Source of the DNA: Alphaproteobacteria bacterium | Lineage (GTDB): Bacteria; Pseudomonadota; Alphaproteobacteria; Rs-D84 | Reading direction: 5' to 3' | NCBI GenBank assembly: GCA_016927395.1 | Contig: JAFGMU010000015.1 | Span: 1 to 38,739, forward strand | Length of the DNA stretch: 38,739 nucleotides | In this document: piece by piece, positions 7,402-14,309 of the stretch | How positions within the stretch are numbered: the first letter of the stretch is position 1 | Layout of the letters: each line of letters starts with the position of its first letter | Program-made: the position numbers and the translations under genes | The notes under the pieces: generated by a model | The model's database searches: none | The model's input: the letters and a program-made list of their open reading frames with translations, nothing else | Told to the model about the DNA's origin: nothing

Positions 7402-8142
7402 TTATTCAAACACACGATCTTTTCCCAACATATCGCGGATATTCTCAATGTGCTGATTTTCCGTGTCGGTATTTTCGCCATTTTTAACCGCGTCTTGTAA
7501 AACACGCATCACCTCGCGTTTGTCGGTGTAATTGGCCGGTTCGTTATTTTCCATAATTTCATATATAACATCGCATACCCGATGAGCCTTGGTAACATAT
7601 GTTCGCCGCGGCACCATACTGATGTCTTTCAATTCGCAATTGCCATAAAAAACAATAATTGAATAGAATGGTACTTTTTCCCGACAAAGTTGTTTTTGCA
7701 ATTCCAAAATATGGCGGTTGTTTTGCATAATTGGATTATAAAATCGGTATTTATCGCGGCCATACCCCATAATCTGCATCCAATTATTTTGATTGCCACG
7801 ACCAAATATCCAACCGCTGTAATCTTTGATCTCAAACACCAGAATACCCACTTTGGTAGGAACGACAAGGTCAATCTGCGAAAAATCGCCCCGGGGCCTT
7901 TTAACGTATAAATCGTGATATATTGTGGGGGCGGGAATGCCATATTTCAAAAGTTCAACAACCAAATCCCGTTCGGCCCAAGTTCCACGATCGGCAGACG
8001 TTACGGTTTCCATCAACTCGCGATTTCGCGTACTTTCGAAAAACTTCCATTTATACCAGTTATTATTTGTCCGTCGCGTTTTACGAACAACAAACCATAC
8101 CATAACGGTAAAAACGACTATAACCCAAATTGCATTTTCCAT
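7402..8142 (-). CDS. Membrane-anchored NERD-domain nuclease (246 aa)
   Basis: One transmembrane helix (residues 4-19) is followed by basic residues and a NERD domain. The expected nuclease residues are present: E57 in TWAERDLVVELL, D91 in SQIDLVV, and E104-x-K106 in VFEIKDYSGWIFG, with the conserved NNW at 120-122. NERD domains are PD-(D/E)XK-type nuclease modules often fused or adjacent to superfamily 1 helicases, and here a separate helicase gene lies 35 bp away, tail to tail. The start follows the stop of the 474-residue nuclease-like gene by 16 bp, so those two are co-transcribed. The tail after residue 200 is not recognised. Confidence 0.87.
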   Translation of the reverse strand: MENAIWVIVVFTVMVWFVVRKTRRTNNNWYKWKFFESTRNRELMETVTSADRGTWAERDLVVELLKYGIPAPTIYHDLYVKRPRGDFSQIDLVVPTKVGILVFEIKDYSGWIFGRGNQNNWMQIMGYGRDKYRFYNPIMQNNRHILELQKQLCREKVPFYSIIVFYGNCELKDISMVPRRTYVTKAHRVCDVIYEIMENNEPANYTDKREVMRVLQDAVKNGENTDTENQHIENIRDMLGKDRVFE

Positions 8143-8158
8143 AATGTATCACATAATC

Positions 8159-9583
8159 CTATTTCGCAAAATACATACTTTCTGCCCAACCCACACAACA
8201 AATCCTGGCTAGTTCAGGTTGCGTTTTTGATTCTAATTCTTTTTTATCATAATATGGCTCTAAAAATTCAACCAATTTTTCTTTGGTGCTTTGAGAATAT
8301 GTGACATACAACCAATCATATATTTCCAACATTGTTTTGCCATTTATAACATTTTTTTGTTGCGATTCAATGAATTTTTGTTGGGCATCTTTATGATTTA
8401 TAATATCATTTGCTGATAACTTTTTTATATCCACAAAAGTTTCTGTTCCGTTTTTGAATATAAGGTACAGTTCTTCATTTACTTCATCAATTATATAGTC
8501 GTCCAAAATAGCCGATACTTTTTTTCCTTGAATTGTCGTTTCGTAAACCCTTTTTATAGAATATCCAAGTACTGGTAATACTTTGTATATATTGTCCTCT
8601 ATATCGCCACCAAAATAATCTGGTATTTTAATAGAGTCCCCGAAAGCTGTATGAATATCTAATAAATCGTTATACTTATCCCGAAGTTCTAAAAATCTGA
8701 TAAATTCCGCCCTACTTGAAATCGGCTGAAACAACAAGTGATAGTCTGATTTTCTGAATCCGCGAATTAAAACTGCCGATTGTTCTCTCTCCATCCAAGG
8801 TCTAAAATGATAGGGATTATTCGTTACAAACAAAAAAGCTTCATCCACGTGATCTGCATCTTGTTCTTTTTTATCCACCTGTCTGTCAATATTGTCAAAC
8901 AGTTGGTGCATTTCATTTTCTGATACCAAAGGACAATTTGCATCAATAAAAATTATCTTAGAATATACAAATTGTTTCTTTAATGCCCTGGTCAGTTGCG
9001 TCCAGATATTTATGTTACCAACTGAATCCGTTTCTTTTTTGTTGCGTAGTTTTGCTTCGACTGAATATTTATTGCCCGTTCTTCTGTTGGTCGCCACAAA
9101 TTCAGGGTGCTGCTCATTCAAATCTTGTTCGTTTTCCAATTCAATGTTATATCCCGCATAAACAAATACAGAAAATACAAACAACTCGTACATTGCACCG
9201 TGAAAGAACCTTTTATCCCGCAGTCTTTTAAGCATAATTTCTTCTAGTTTTGCATTGTTCCCGACGAGAAATAAATAATATGCTAATTTTAACAATGATG
9301 CTGCAGATCCATTTAGCGGTGCTTGGAATAATCCGTGTTTGTCTACAGTTGCATTTTTTTGCAAATCCCCCATCTCTTTGAACCACCGCAGTATTATATG
9401 CTGTTCATTGTCGGATAATTTACTCTGTTCTTGCAACCATTTATAACCAAGCTTAGTTTTCAAAAATTGAATAAGAAAATCGTGAAATGTTTTACCATTA
9501 AATTCAAATGGTATTCGGCCGACAAAAACCCAGTTTTTATTTCCGCATTCGGTTTTAATAATTGGACGGCCTTTGAATATCAT
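8159..9583 (-). CDS. PD-(D/E)XK nuclease-like protein of unknown family (474 aa)
   Basis: A helix containing E133 (GAMYELFVFSVFVYAGYNIEL) is followed by PEF at 160-162 and VEAKLR at 175-180. This spacing fits the PD-(D/E)XK nuclease fold (E-x-K at 176-178). The N-terminal 130 residues are helical, and the region after 200 includes a possible second domain (residues 330-474) that I do not recognise. It is transcribed ahead of the NERD gene with a 16-bp gap. Ribosome binding site support is weak: an AAAGGA lies about 16 bases upstream. The fold call rests on motif spacing alone. The gene may be an effector nuclease of a defence system with its neighbours. Confidence 0.7.
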   Translation of the reverse strand: MIFKGRPIIKTECGNKNWVFVGRIPFEFNGKTFHDFLIQFLKTKLGYKWLQEQSKLSDNEQHIILRWFKEMGDLQKNATVDKHGLFQAPLNGSAASLLKLAYYLFLVGNNAKLEEIMLKRLRDKRFFHGAMYELFVFSVFVYAGYNIELENEQDLNEQHPEFVATNRRTGNKYSVEAKLRNKKETDSVGNINIWTQLTRALKKQFVYSKIIFIDANCPLVSENEMHQLFDNIDRQVDKKEQDADHVDEAFLFVTNNPYHFRPWMEREQSAVLIRGFRKSDYHLLFQPISSRAEFIRFLELRDKYNDLLDIHTAFGDSIKIPDYFGGDIEDNIYKVLPVLGYSIKRVYETTIQGKKVSAILDDYIIDEVNEELYLIFKNGTETFVDIKKLSANDIINHKDAQQKFIESQQKNVINGKTMLEIYDWLYVTYSQSTKEKLVEFLEPYYDKKELESKTQPELARICCVGWAESMYFAK

Positions 9584-9677
9584 TTTATGCCCATAAATTC
9601 CTTTATAATGCTCGTTTTATCATACATTAAAACGTTGCAAATTCAAGCATTATAAAAATGATAAAATACACTGAACA

Positions 9678-9815
9678 CTAGTATTTTAGAACATTGTTAA
9701 AAACAAAATTTATAATCTGGATCAAGTTATCCCGGATCTTTACTATTTCTGCGTCAGGCAAATGGTTCAGTTCGGGCAGGTATTTTCTGCATTCTTCCAC
9801 ACTCATTGCCGCCAT
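9678..9815 (-). CDS. 45-aa protein, paralogue of the overlapping 65-aa protein
   Basis: The minus strand has an AAAGGA ribosome binding site eight bases before an ATG at 9815. It encodes MAAMSVEECRKYLPELNHLP and continues to DAEIVKIRDNLIQIINF, ending at a TAG at 9678. The pattern S-V-E-E-C-R-K-Y-L-x(3)-L and D-A-E-I-V-K-I-R-D aligns with SLAEMRKYIINL and DSQLVALYDLM of the 65-residue protein that overlaps it in another frame. The matching pattern plus a clear ribosome binding site make this a real small gene. Similar short proteins occur near mobile-element genes, but I cannot name a family or function. Confidence 0.72.
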   Translation of the reverse strand: MAAMSVEECRKYLPELNHLPDAEIVKIRDNLIQIINFVFNNVLKY

Positions 9816-9951
9816 TGTTTATTCCTTTGTCTTCCAACAGCATAAATGCGATTTCCGTCATAAGATCATACAACGCAACCAACTGTGAATCAGTTACATC
9901 GAGATTTATGATGTATTTTCGCATTTCTGCCAAAGATATTATTTCACACAT
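9754..9951 (-). CDS. 65-aa protein, first of two related small proteins
   Basis: It starts two bases after the stop of the lipoprotein gene (TAATGAATG), so translation is probably coupled. The N-terminal 42 residues carry the motif SLAEMRKYIINLDVTDSQLV, shared with the 45-residue protein downstream. The last 20 residues (from about GINNGG) overlap the second gene in another frame and look unconstrained. The two genes probably arose by tandem duplication. The function is unknown; a helical dimer or regulator is possible. Confidence 0.68.
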   Translation of the reverse strand: MCEIISLAEMRKYIINLDVTDSQLVALYDLMTEIAFMLLEDKGINNGGNECGRMQKIPARTEPFA

Positions 9952-9954
9952 TCA

Positions 9955-10743
9955 TTAATATTCTTCGTCTGGTTTGATTGAGGAAAGGCGTTTCAATTTC
10001 AAAACAGTTTTGGTCACCCCAGTTGTTGCAGTATATTGATATGTTCCAACATTCTCAAAATATCCGCCCTGAATACGTTGACTATCAACGGCACCAGAAT
10101 CTGTATTATTTTTGGATATAAAATATACATCATTCAAAGTATGATGACCAAATCGGGAATCGGGTGTTATTAAAGTGCCACCACTAGTTTGTTGCAAAAC
10201 TACAAATTCGCCAAGTTTGAAACCACAGTTTTTTGGAACGGTTCCCATTGTGTAAAGAGCATATATGCCATATTCATCATAAGAACATAATTTTTTACCG
10301 ATTTCCTTTTCTATTTTTTGGATCTCGGCCATTTGTTCCTTTTCAGCGTTTTCTTCTTCAATCCGCAATTCCTCTTGTTTGACTAAGTAGTTTTCATATG
10401 CTTTTACAGACCCTTTTTCACAAACGTAAGCATTCGTAAATTTATCCAATTTCCCGCCATCAGCAAATTTATAGTTTCCGAAAAACAGTTGTTCTTCCAA
10501 TGCCCGGGCATTTCGGTCAAATTTGCAATTGCTGTTGCCTGGGCCGCTTATTACATAATCGCCAAATTTCAACAAATCAGCATTCGTATACTGGCTATTT
10601 TTCATATATTCAACATCTTCGTTCGCAATACAAAAAGCCTCAGCTTTTTCATAAGTGCTGTTTTTATTTACGGTGGCTTTCATACAGGTATATGGTTTGG
10701 CACACCCGGCCAAAAACAAGGCCAATACAATATATTTTTTCAT
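9955..10743 (-). CDS. Lipoprotein of unknown function (262 aa)
   Basis: The N-terminus MKKYIVLALFLAGC is a textbook lipobox with the lipidated Cys at residue 14, so the mature protein should be anchored in the inner or outer membrane. Residues of about 120-150 form a Glu/Lys-rich helix (EELRIEEENAEKEQMAEIQ), probably coiled coil. The C-terminal 100 residues look beta-rich. An AAAGGAT ribosome binding site precedes the ATG. It is the third gene of an operon starting at the leader RNA promoter at 11475-11503. No family is recognised. An envelope protein carried by an element could alter the surface or contribute to exclusion, but this is speculation. Confidence 0.82.
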   Translation of the reverse strand: MKKYIVLALFLAGCAKPYTCMKATVNKNSTYEKAEAFCIANEDVEYMKNSQYTNADLLKFGDYVISGPGNSNCKFDRNARALEEQLFFGNYKFADGGKLDKFTNAYVCEKGSVKAYENYLVKQEELRIEEENAEKEQMAEIQKIEKEIGKKLCSYDEYGIYALYTMGTVPKNCGFKLGEFVVLQQTSGGTLITPDSRFGHHTLNDVYFISKNNTDSGAVDSQRIQGGYFENVGTYQYTATTGVTKTVLKLKRLSSIKPDEEY

Positions 10744-10755
10744 ATTTACTATCCT

Positions 10756-10983
10756 TTATTTATCGTTGGTTAGCCATTCGGCAATATCGTTGACATTTGT
10801 CAAGATCAGCACTACCAGCACAATAATCTCAACGAATATCTGACCTATTACAAAATCTTTCGTTATATTTTCTACGAATGGGATATTTGATACCCAACTG
10901 ACTATTATTCCAGTCAGCAGTATAAAAGTTGATAGCCCAGCGACGATTCCGAAAATATGGTTTATTATCTTTTTCATTTTCAA
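10756..10983 (-). CDS. Small membrane protein with two transmembrane helices (75 aa)
   Basis: An AAGGAG ribosome binding site lies seven bases before the ATG. The protein has two hydrophobic helices (about residues 8-31 and 45-64) separated by an acidic, aromatic loop (VENITKDFVIG), a short basic N-terminus and an acidic C-terminus. The layout resembles phage-type small membrane proteins, but I recognise no family. It sits between the 83-residue gene and the lipoprotein gene, with gaps of 12 bp on both sides, in one operon. Confidence 0.75.
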   Translation of the reverse strand: MKMKKIINHIFGIVAGLSTFILLTGIIVSWVSNIPFVENITKDFVIGQIFVEIIVLVVLILTNVNDIAEWLTNDK

Positions 10984-10995
10984 ACTCCTTGTTTT

Positions 10996-11247
10996 TTATT
11001 GTTTTTCTCTGATAACGTTTGTTTGGGATTTCGTTATGGCATATTTGATAAACTCCGTTGAATATTTTCCATATTCGGCAGAATCAATTAAGCCCAAAGC
11101 AAACCATGTTTTAATTGCAATCAGACCACCATTGTAAAAATTATCCCAAACCGTGGCTGGATAAAATCCATCTAGTGGTTTGATTACTTGGCGTCTGAAA
11201 ACTTTTTCAATTTTTGATTTTTCAATAATAATGGTTTCTTTCTGCAT
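10996..11247 (-). CDS. 83-aa protein directly downstream of the leader RNA
   Basis: The start chosen is the ATG at 11247, eight bases after AAGGAG. An upstream in-frame start at 11283 is rejected because it would lie within the leader terminator. The protein starts MQKETIIIEKSKIEKVFRRQ and is basic at its N-terminal half, with aromatic residues in the middle (DGFYPATVWDNFYNGG) and a helical C-terminal half. No transmembrane segment or known domain is recognised. As first gene after a terminator-ending leader it would be expressed only when transcription reads through. It may be a regulator or the small partner of the two membrane proteins that follow. Confidence 0.72.
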   Translation of the reverse strand: MQKETIIIEKSKIEKVFRRQVIKPLDGFYPATVWDNFYNGGLIAIKTWFALGLIDSAEYGKYSTEFIKYAITKSQTNVIREKQ

Positions 11248-11268
11248 ACCATAAACTCCTTTTTGTAT

Positions 11269-11468
11269 AAAAAAGACCACCATTTGAAAGTGGTGGTCGG
11301 GAGTTTTCCGGTCAATAAGATAACCCCGTTGCCTTTGGGCGAACCCTGTTATATAGCAACAGCATCCCGACCATAAAGTCGGGACATTTGAAAGTTAAGT
11401 CTTATTTGGGCGGAAAAACCCGTTCACACTAACAAATGTCTTTAACGTCCCACAAACAGCAGGGCGTT
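11269..11468 (-). ncRNA. Structured leader RNA with alternative pairing and terminator (attenuator candidate)
   Basis: From the promoter at 11475-11503 a minus-strand RNA of about 200 nt would end in a terminator: GACCACCA (RNA from 11298) pairs with TGGTGGTC (ending 11275), then TTTTTT. Upstream, RNA segment GGTCGGGA (11372-11365) can pair either with TCCCGAC just before it (11384-11378) or with TCCCGACC far downstream (11302-11295). The second partner overlaps the terminator's 5' arm by four bases. Between lie small hairpins, including GGG-TTCG-CCC and CTGTT/AACAG. The 10-mer CTTTCAAATG occurs twice, before the first segment and in the terminator loop. The 83-residue gene follows after AAGGAG. 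This is the logic of transcription attenuation. The ligand or trigger is unknown. Confidence 0.72.
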
Positions 11469-11474
11469 GGTAGA

Positions 11475-11503
11475 ATTATATATGTATACGAGTTAAAAGT
11501 CAA
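11475..11503 (-). promoter_or_regulatory. Consensus sigma70 promoter of the leader RNA operon
   Basis: On the minus strand TTGACT (11503-11498) and TATAAT (11480-11475) are exactly 17 bp apart, close to ideal. Transcription should begin near 11468. It lies just upstream of the leader and 12 bp past the stop of the 318-residue gene, so the leader operon has its own promoter. Confidence 0.78.
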
Positions 11504-11515
11504 AATATAAGGAAA

Positions 11516-12472
11516 TTATAAAGAAAATGGCAAAACGTCCCAATTCCAACCATTCGAAACATCGGTCCAAGTTTTCACAAATGCATTTCCCGGTTCAGAG
11601 TGTGTATGCTTTTCCATCTTAGGTATATAAAAAGATTTCAGATCTGGATTATTAAGACTAATCTCAAAACTTTCATTAATAATATTGGCAAAGTTATCAT
11701 TACCTGCTGTAATTTCATATGGCCCATATTTGACACAAAACATTATTATATTCGCTGCAATAGCATTAAGACAGTTTTCAAGCGTAGATTTATTAAAATT
11801 GTCATTTTTTGAATGTTTAGTTTGATTATAAGCATCATACCAAGGTAAAGACGTTGTAGGATTTGTAGCATCCCAAGATTCAAAGGGACGAAGCACTTTT
11901 ATGAAAGGGTGTCGTGAAAATCTTATTTCAAATTCTGCTAGAAACAATGCGGATTTTAATCGCACATATTCGTTTGTTGTCGGTCTTGTTATACTTAAAC
12001 CAGATAATTTCAAATATTCTCCCCAAGAATTTTCAATTTCTGTACAGGAAAGAATCAAAAGTTCGCGTAGCTTGTGGCCATATGTATTAAGACTGTCAGC
12101 AGTGGGTTCCAAATACAACAGAATCTCATCAAGTTTTTGCATTAAAATCTTTAAGTCTATTTTTGATTTTGCACGTTCATCTATCTTTGTTTCTAGAACA
12201 GTTTCAATATTTACCCTCAAACCGGGCCTCCAAACATACTTGATTGCCTGTCCGACATCAAGATCAGTTTCAATTGATGAATCAGCACCAGGTAAAGCCA
12301 AAATATTTATACCAGTTTCTCCTAAAATTACGGGTCTGTCCATATGTTGTAAGTATATTCCTCCAATACTATGAGGAATTGATATGATTTCTTTACCATT
12401 ATCATATACCGCACATACAAATTCATTTCTTGATCCATAAGGACAGTTTTTATATATATAAGCTTTGGGCAT
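11516..12472 (-). CDS. Unknown cargo protein (318 aa)
   Basis: An AGGAG ribosome binding site precedes the ATG. The N-terminal 80 residues look beta-rich (MPKAYIYKNCPYGSRNEF onwards). A helical middle region follows, containing WYDAYNQTKHSKNDNF near residue 220 and a helix (STLENCLNAIAANIIMFCVKYG). The N-Q-T-K-H run is reminiscent of HEPN-like proteins, but the usual R-x(4-6)-H motif is not clear, so I do not assign it. It sits just upstream of the leader RNA operon, with no related neighbour. Its A+T content is higher than that of the integrase end, suggesting a separate origin. It could be a defence or toxin gene by position only. Confidence 0.75.
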   Translation of the reverse strand: MPKAYIYKNCPYGSRNEFVCAVYDNGKEIISIPHSIGGIYLQHMDRPVILGETGINILALPGADSSIETDLDVGQAIKYVWRPGLRVNIETVLETKIDERAKSKIDLKILMQKLDEILLYLEPTADSLNTYGHKLRELLILSCTEIENSWGEYLKLSGLSITRPTTNEYVRLKSALFLAEFEIRFSRHPFIKVLRPFESWDATNPTTSLPWYDAYNQTKHSKNDNFNKSTLENCLNAIAANIIMFCVKYGPYEITAGNDNFANIINESFEISLNNPDLKSFYIPKMEKHTHSEPGNAFVKTWTDVSNGWNWDVLPFSL

Positions 12473-12519
12473 AAAGTCTCCTAAAATTACGTATTATTTT
12501 CAGTCTATAAGATATTTTA

Positions 12520-13191
12520 TCAGTCCACAAACATTATTTCCGCCGTTTCGCGGGATTTTGCATTTGGATTGAATCCGTATTTATTCCCGACACCACGTCT
12601 TTCTTCGGCGATTTGGCACGCTATGGCCGCGATTTCTATTTTTATAACAATCCCCAACCATTTCATATTTAACCCCTGGTATCGCCTTGATTTGTGTTCA
12701 TATCGCATTAAATTATATTCCAGTCCAATCAGCCGCGTTTCCCAATGATTTAATTTGTTAGCCGCACCCCGGATTGCCCGTTTGCGGGTTGTTTTTGCAA
12801 GAATTGGGATCTGTTCCTGTAATTCAATAATACGTGATTCACAGATTGCGATTTGATCTGAATACCATAGTTTCACGCGATCGACCATTTGCATTTTATT
12901 ACGGTATCGTCCCAATAATTCTTCGGCACCCATTTCGGTTGGATTTCCGATTGTTCCGTGCCGTATATCTTCGGCCTCGGCATCACGCCATTCTTTTTTT
13001 GTTTTGCAATTCCGTTCTGCGACTTCGGCAATTTTTATTTCGTGCATTTCCAATTTGGTTAGGGGACGAAAATCAAATTCTTCTTGTTTTTGGCACTTTC
13101 TATTTTCTTTCATGGCGATTCTATTTCTGGAAACCGGGATTTCCATTTCAGCATATTCTTGCCAATTTTCAAAATTTAATTGCAACGACAT
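12520..13191 (-). CDS. Unknown element protein, charged and helical (223 aa)
   Basis: An AAGGAAAA ribosome binding site precedes the ATG. The protein is rich in Glu, Arg and Lys, with long predicted helices, including a possible coiled coil near residues 110-165 (IAICESRIIELQEQIPILAKTT). The C-terminal part (MKWLGIVIKIEIAAIACQIAEERRG) contains a moderately hydrophobic helix. It lacks Cys-based or nucleotide-binding motifs I know. It follows the AlpA-like gene after a hairpin-bearing gap and belongs to the G+C-richer core module of the element. A role in replication, packaging interference or excision is possible but unsupported. Confidence 0.72.
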   Translation of the reverse strand: MSLQLNFENWQEYAEMEIPVSRNRIAMKENRKCQKQEEFDFRPLTKLEMHEIKIAEVAERNCKTKKEWRDAEAEDIRHGTIGNPTEMGAEELLGRYRNKMQMVDRVKLWYSDQIAICESRIIELQEQIPILAKTTRKRAIRGAANKLNHWETRLIGLEYNLMRYEHKSRRYQGLNMKWLGIVIKIEIAAIACQIAEERRGVGNKYGFNPNAKSRETAEIMFVD

Positions 13192-13267
13192 TTGGTGTTT
13201 TCCTTTCCGCGTGGGGTGCGGGTTGATAATGAAAATTTATTAAAAACTGTTCCCGTGTAATTGTTTT

Positions 13268-13308
13268 ATTTATGCGTGATGGGCACGGGCGTTCCCGCAC
13301 GCATAAAT
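13268..13308. repeat. 11-bp inverted repeat with inner hairpin
   Basis: ATTTATGCGTG (13268-13278) and CACGCATAAAT (13298-13308) are perfect inverted copies. The 19-bp interval contains a second hairpin CGGG-CGTT-CCCG. No T tract follows on either strand, so it is not a simple terminator. It lies between the AlpA-like gene and the 223-residue gene; an operator, an origin structure or an RNA processing site are all possible. Confidence 0.6.
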
Positions 13309-13330
13309 TATGTGAAATTCTTGGGGATTT

Positions 13331-13522
13331 TTAACCGGTGGAAACCCGGTCGCATTTTTGTTTTTCAAGGTATGTACGAACGTCGGTCATCGCATACAGG
13401 ACGCGACGCTTTACCTTTATCCATTGGATTGGGCATTCGCGATTTGTCCGCCAACGTTCAATCGTGTTCTTTTTGACTTTCAACAAAGCCGCCAATTCGT
13501 TTGTAGTAATGTAATCTTGCAT
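13331..13522 (-). CDS. AlpA/excisionase-like helix-turn-helix protein (63 aa)
   Basis: The 63-residue protein begins MQDYITTNELAALLKVKKNT, a winged helix-turn-helix of the MerR-like type (HTH_17) seen in AlpA and excisionases. The recognition helix is followed by R-W-R and a wing (KVKRRVLYAMTDVRTYLE). An AAGGGG ribosome binding site lies nine bases before the ATG. Proteins of this type regulate integrase expression or act as directionality factors for satellite elements. It is located downstream of the 228-residue gene, across a 100-bp gap with two inverted repeats that could be its operator. Confidence 0.85.
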   Translation of the reverse strand: MQDYITTNELAALLKVKKNTIERWRTNRECPIQWIKVKRRVLYAMTDVRTYLEKQKCDRVSTG

Positions 13523-13554
13523 TTGAAACCCCTTGTTAAAATTTACAAGGGCAT

Positions 13555-13582
13555 AATAAATCCAAAAACAACCGGATTTATT
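13555..13582. repeat. 9-bp inverted repeat upstream of the AlpA-like gene
   Basis: AATAAATCC (13555-13563) and GGATTTATT (13574-13582) are perfect inverted copies with a 10-bp interval. They lie 33 bp upstream of the AlpA-like gene start and could be a regulator binding site or a weak terminator for the integrase operon. Confidence 0.5.
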
Positions 13583-13585
13583 CGC

Positions 13586-13615
13586 TTGTGAACAAAAGTG
13601 TATGTATGTTCACAA
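13586..13615. repeat. 8-bp inverted repeat, possible operator
   Basis: TTGTGAAC (13586-13593) and GTTCACAA (13608-13615) form an inverted repeat with centres 22 bp apart, about two helical turns. Its position just downstream of the 228-residue gene and upstream of the AlpA-like gene suits a dimeric regulator, possibly AlpA-like protein itself. Confidence 0.5.
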
Positions 13616-13622
13616 ACGCACA

Positions 13623-14309
13623 TCAATTAAATGTGTTATCTGCACGAATCCAACCATAAATCGTGTTGAACTCTGCGTGTTGTGTCAACGGAGTTTTCCA
13701 ATTTTCAGGGTCATATTTGTCCCGATAAATTTTATCCGCGATTTGACTTTTGCTGATTGATGGATTCTTTTCACGTATTTTGCGGGCTTGTTCCAATGCC
13801 CATATCTTTATCGGCCTTGTTTTATTTGCCTTGCCATCGCCACTCTTTTTATGCGATGCAGATTCCACCAATAAAAATGCTGCCGAGAAATCCACATATC
13901 GACTTTCCCACGCGGAAATGATTGGTTGCATTTTTTCTGTTTTTTCTTTAATTGAAACGCTATCTGCATTTTCAAAACCGATAAAAATATCGGTAAAATA
14001 CAGCATATTTTGGATAGAGCGTGCCGCACCGGCCAAATTCCAATCTCGTTTCGTCAACCCGGATTTTTCAAAACCCAATTTCGTCAGTTCTGTTTTTTCA
14101 ACAATGTTTTTTGCCAATTGTCCAATGCTGATTTTTGCCCGTTTCTCATACATTGATATTGCATTGCGGGTCAACGCAATCACACGATCATATAAAACAT
14201 CTATATTTTCGCAATGTTCGGTCGCCCATTTGCGACGATCCTTGGATTCTTGAAGATTCAATACATTTTGCAATCGCTGCCCGACAAGTTTTATTTCTTC
14301 ATTGATCAT
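13623..14309 (-). CDS. Unknown element protein coupled to the integrase (228 aa)
   Basis: Its ATG overlaps the integrase stop (ATGA), so both are translated from one message. The first 130 residues are helical. The C-terminal 60 residues (IREKNPSISKSQIADKIYRD, ending TIYGWIRADNTFN) look like a DNA-binding helix-turn-helix module as seen in mobile-element proteins. No enzyme motif is visible. Coupling to the integrase suggests a function in integration, excision or its control. I recognise no specific family. Confidence 0.75.
   Translation of the reverse strand: MINEEIKLVGQRLQNVLNLQESKDRRKWATEHCENIDVLYDRVIALTRNAISMYEKRAKISIGQLAKNIVEKTELTKLGFEKSGLTKRDWNLAGAARSIQNMLYFTDIFIGFENADSVSIKEKTEKMQPIISAWESRYVDFSAAFLLVESASHKKSGDGKANKTRPIKIWALEQARKIREKNPSISKSQIADKIYRDKYDPENWKTPLTQHAEFNTIYGWIRADNTFN

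Noticed and set aside
5840-8142. A Gabija system
   Set aside because: The helicase is about the size of GajB, but no GajA-like TOPRIM/ATPase gene is present. The neighbours are a NERD nuclease and a PD-(D/E)XK-like protein.
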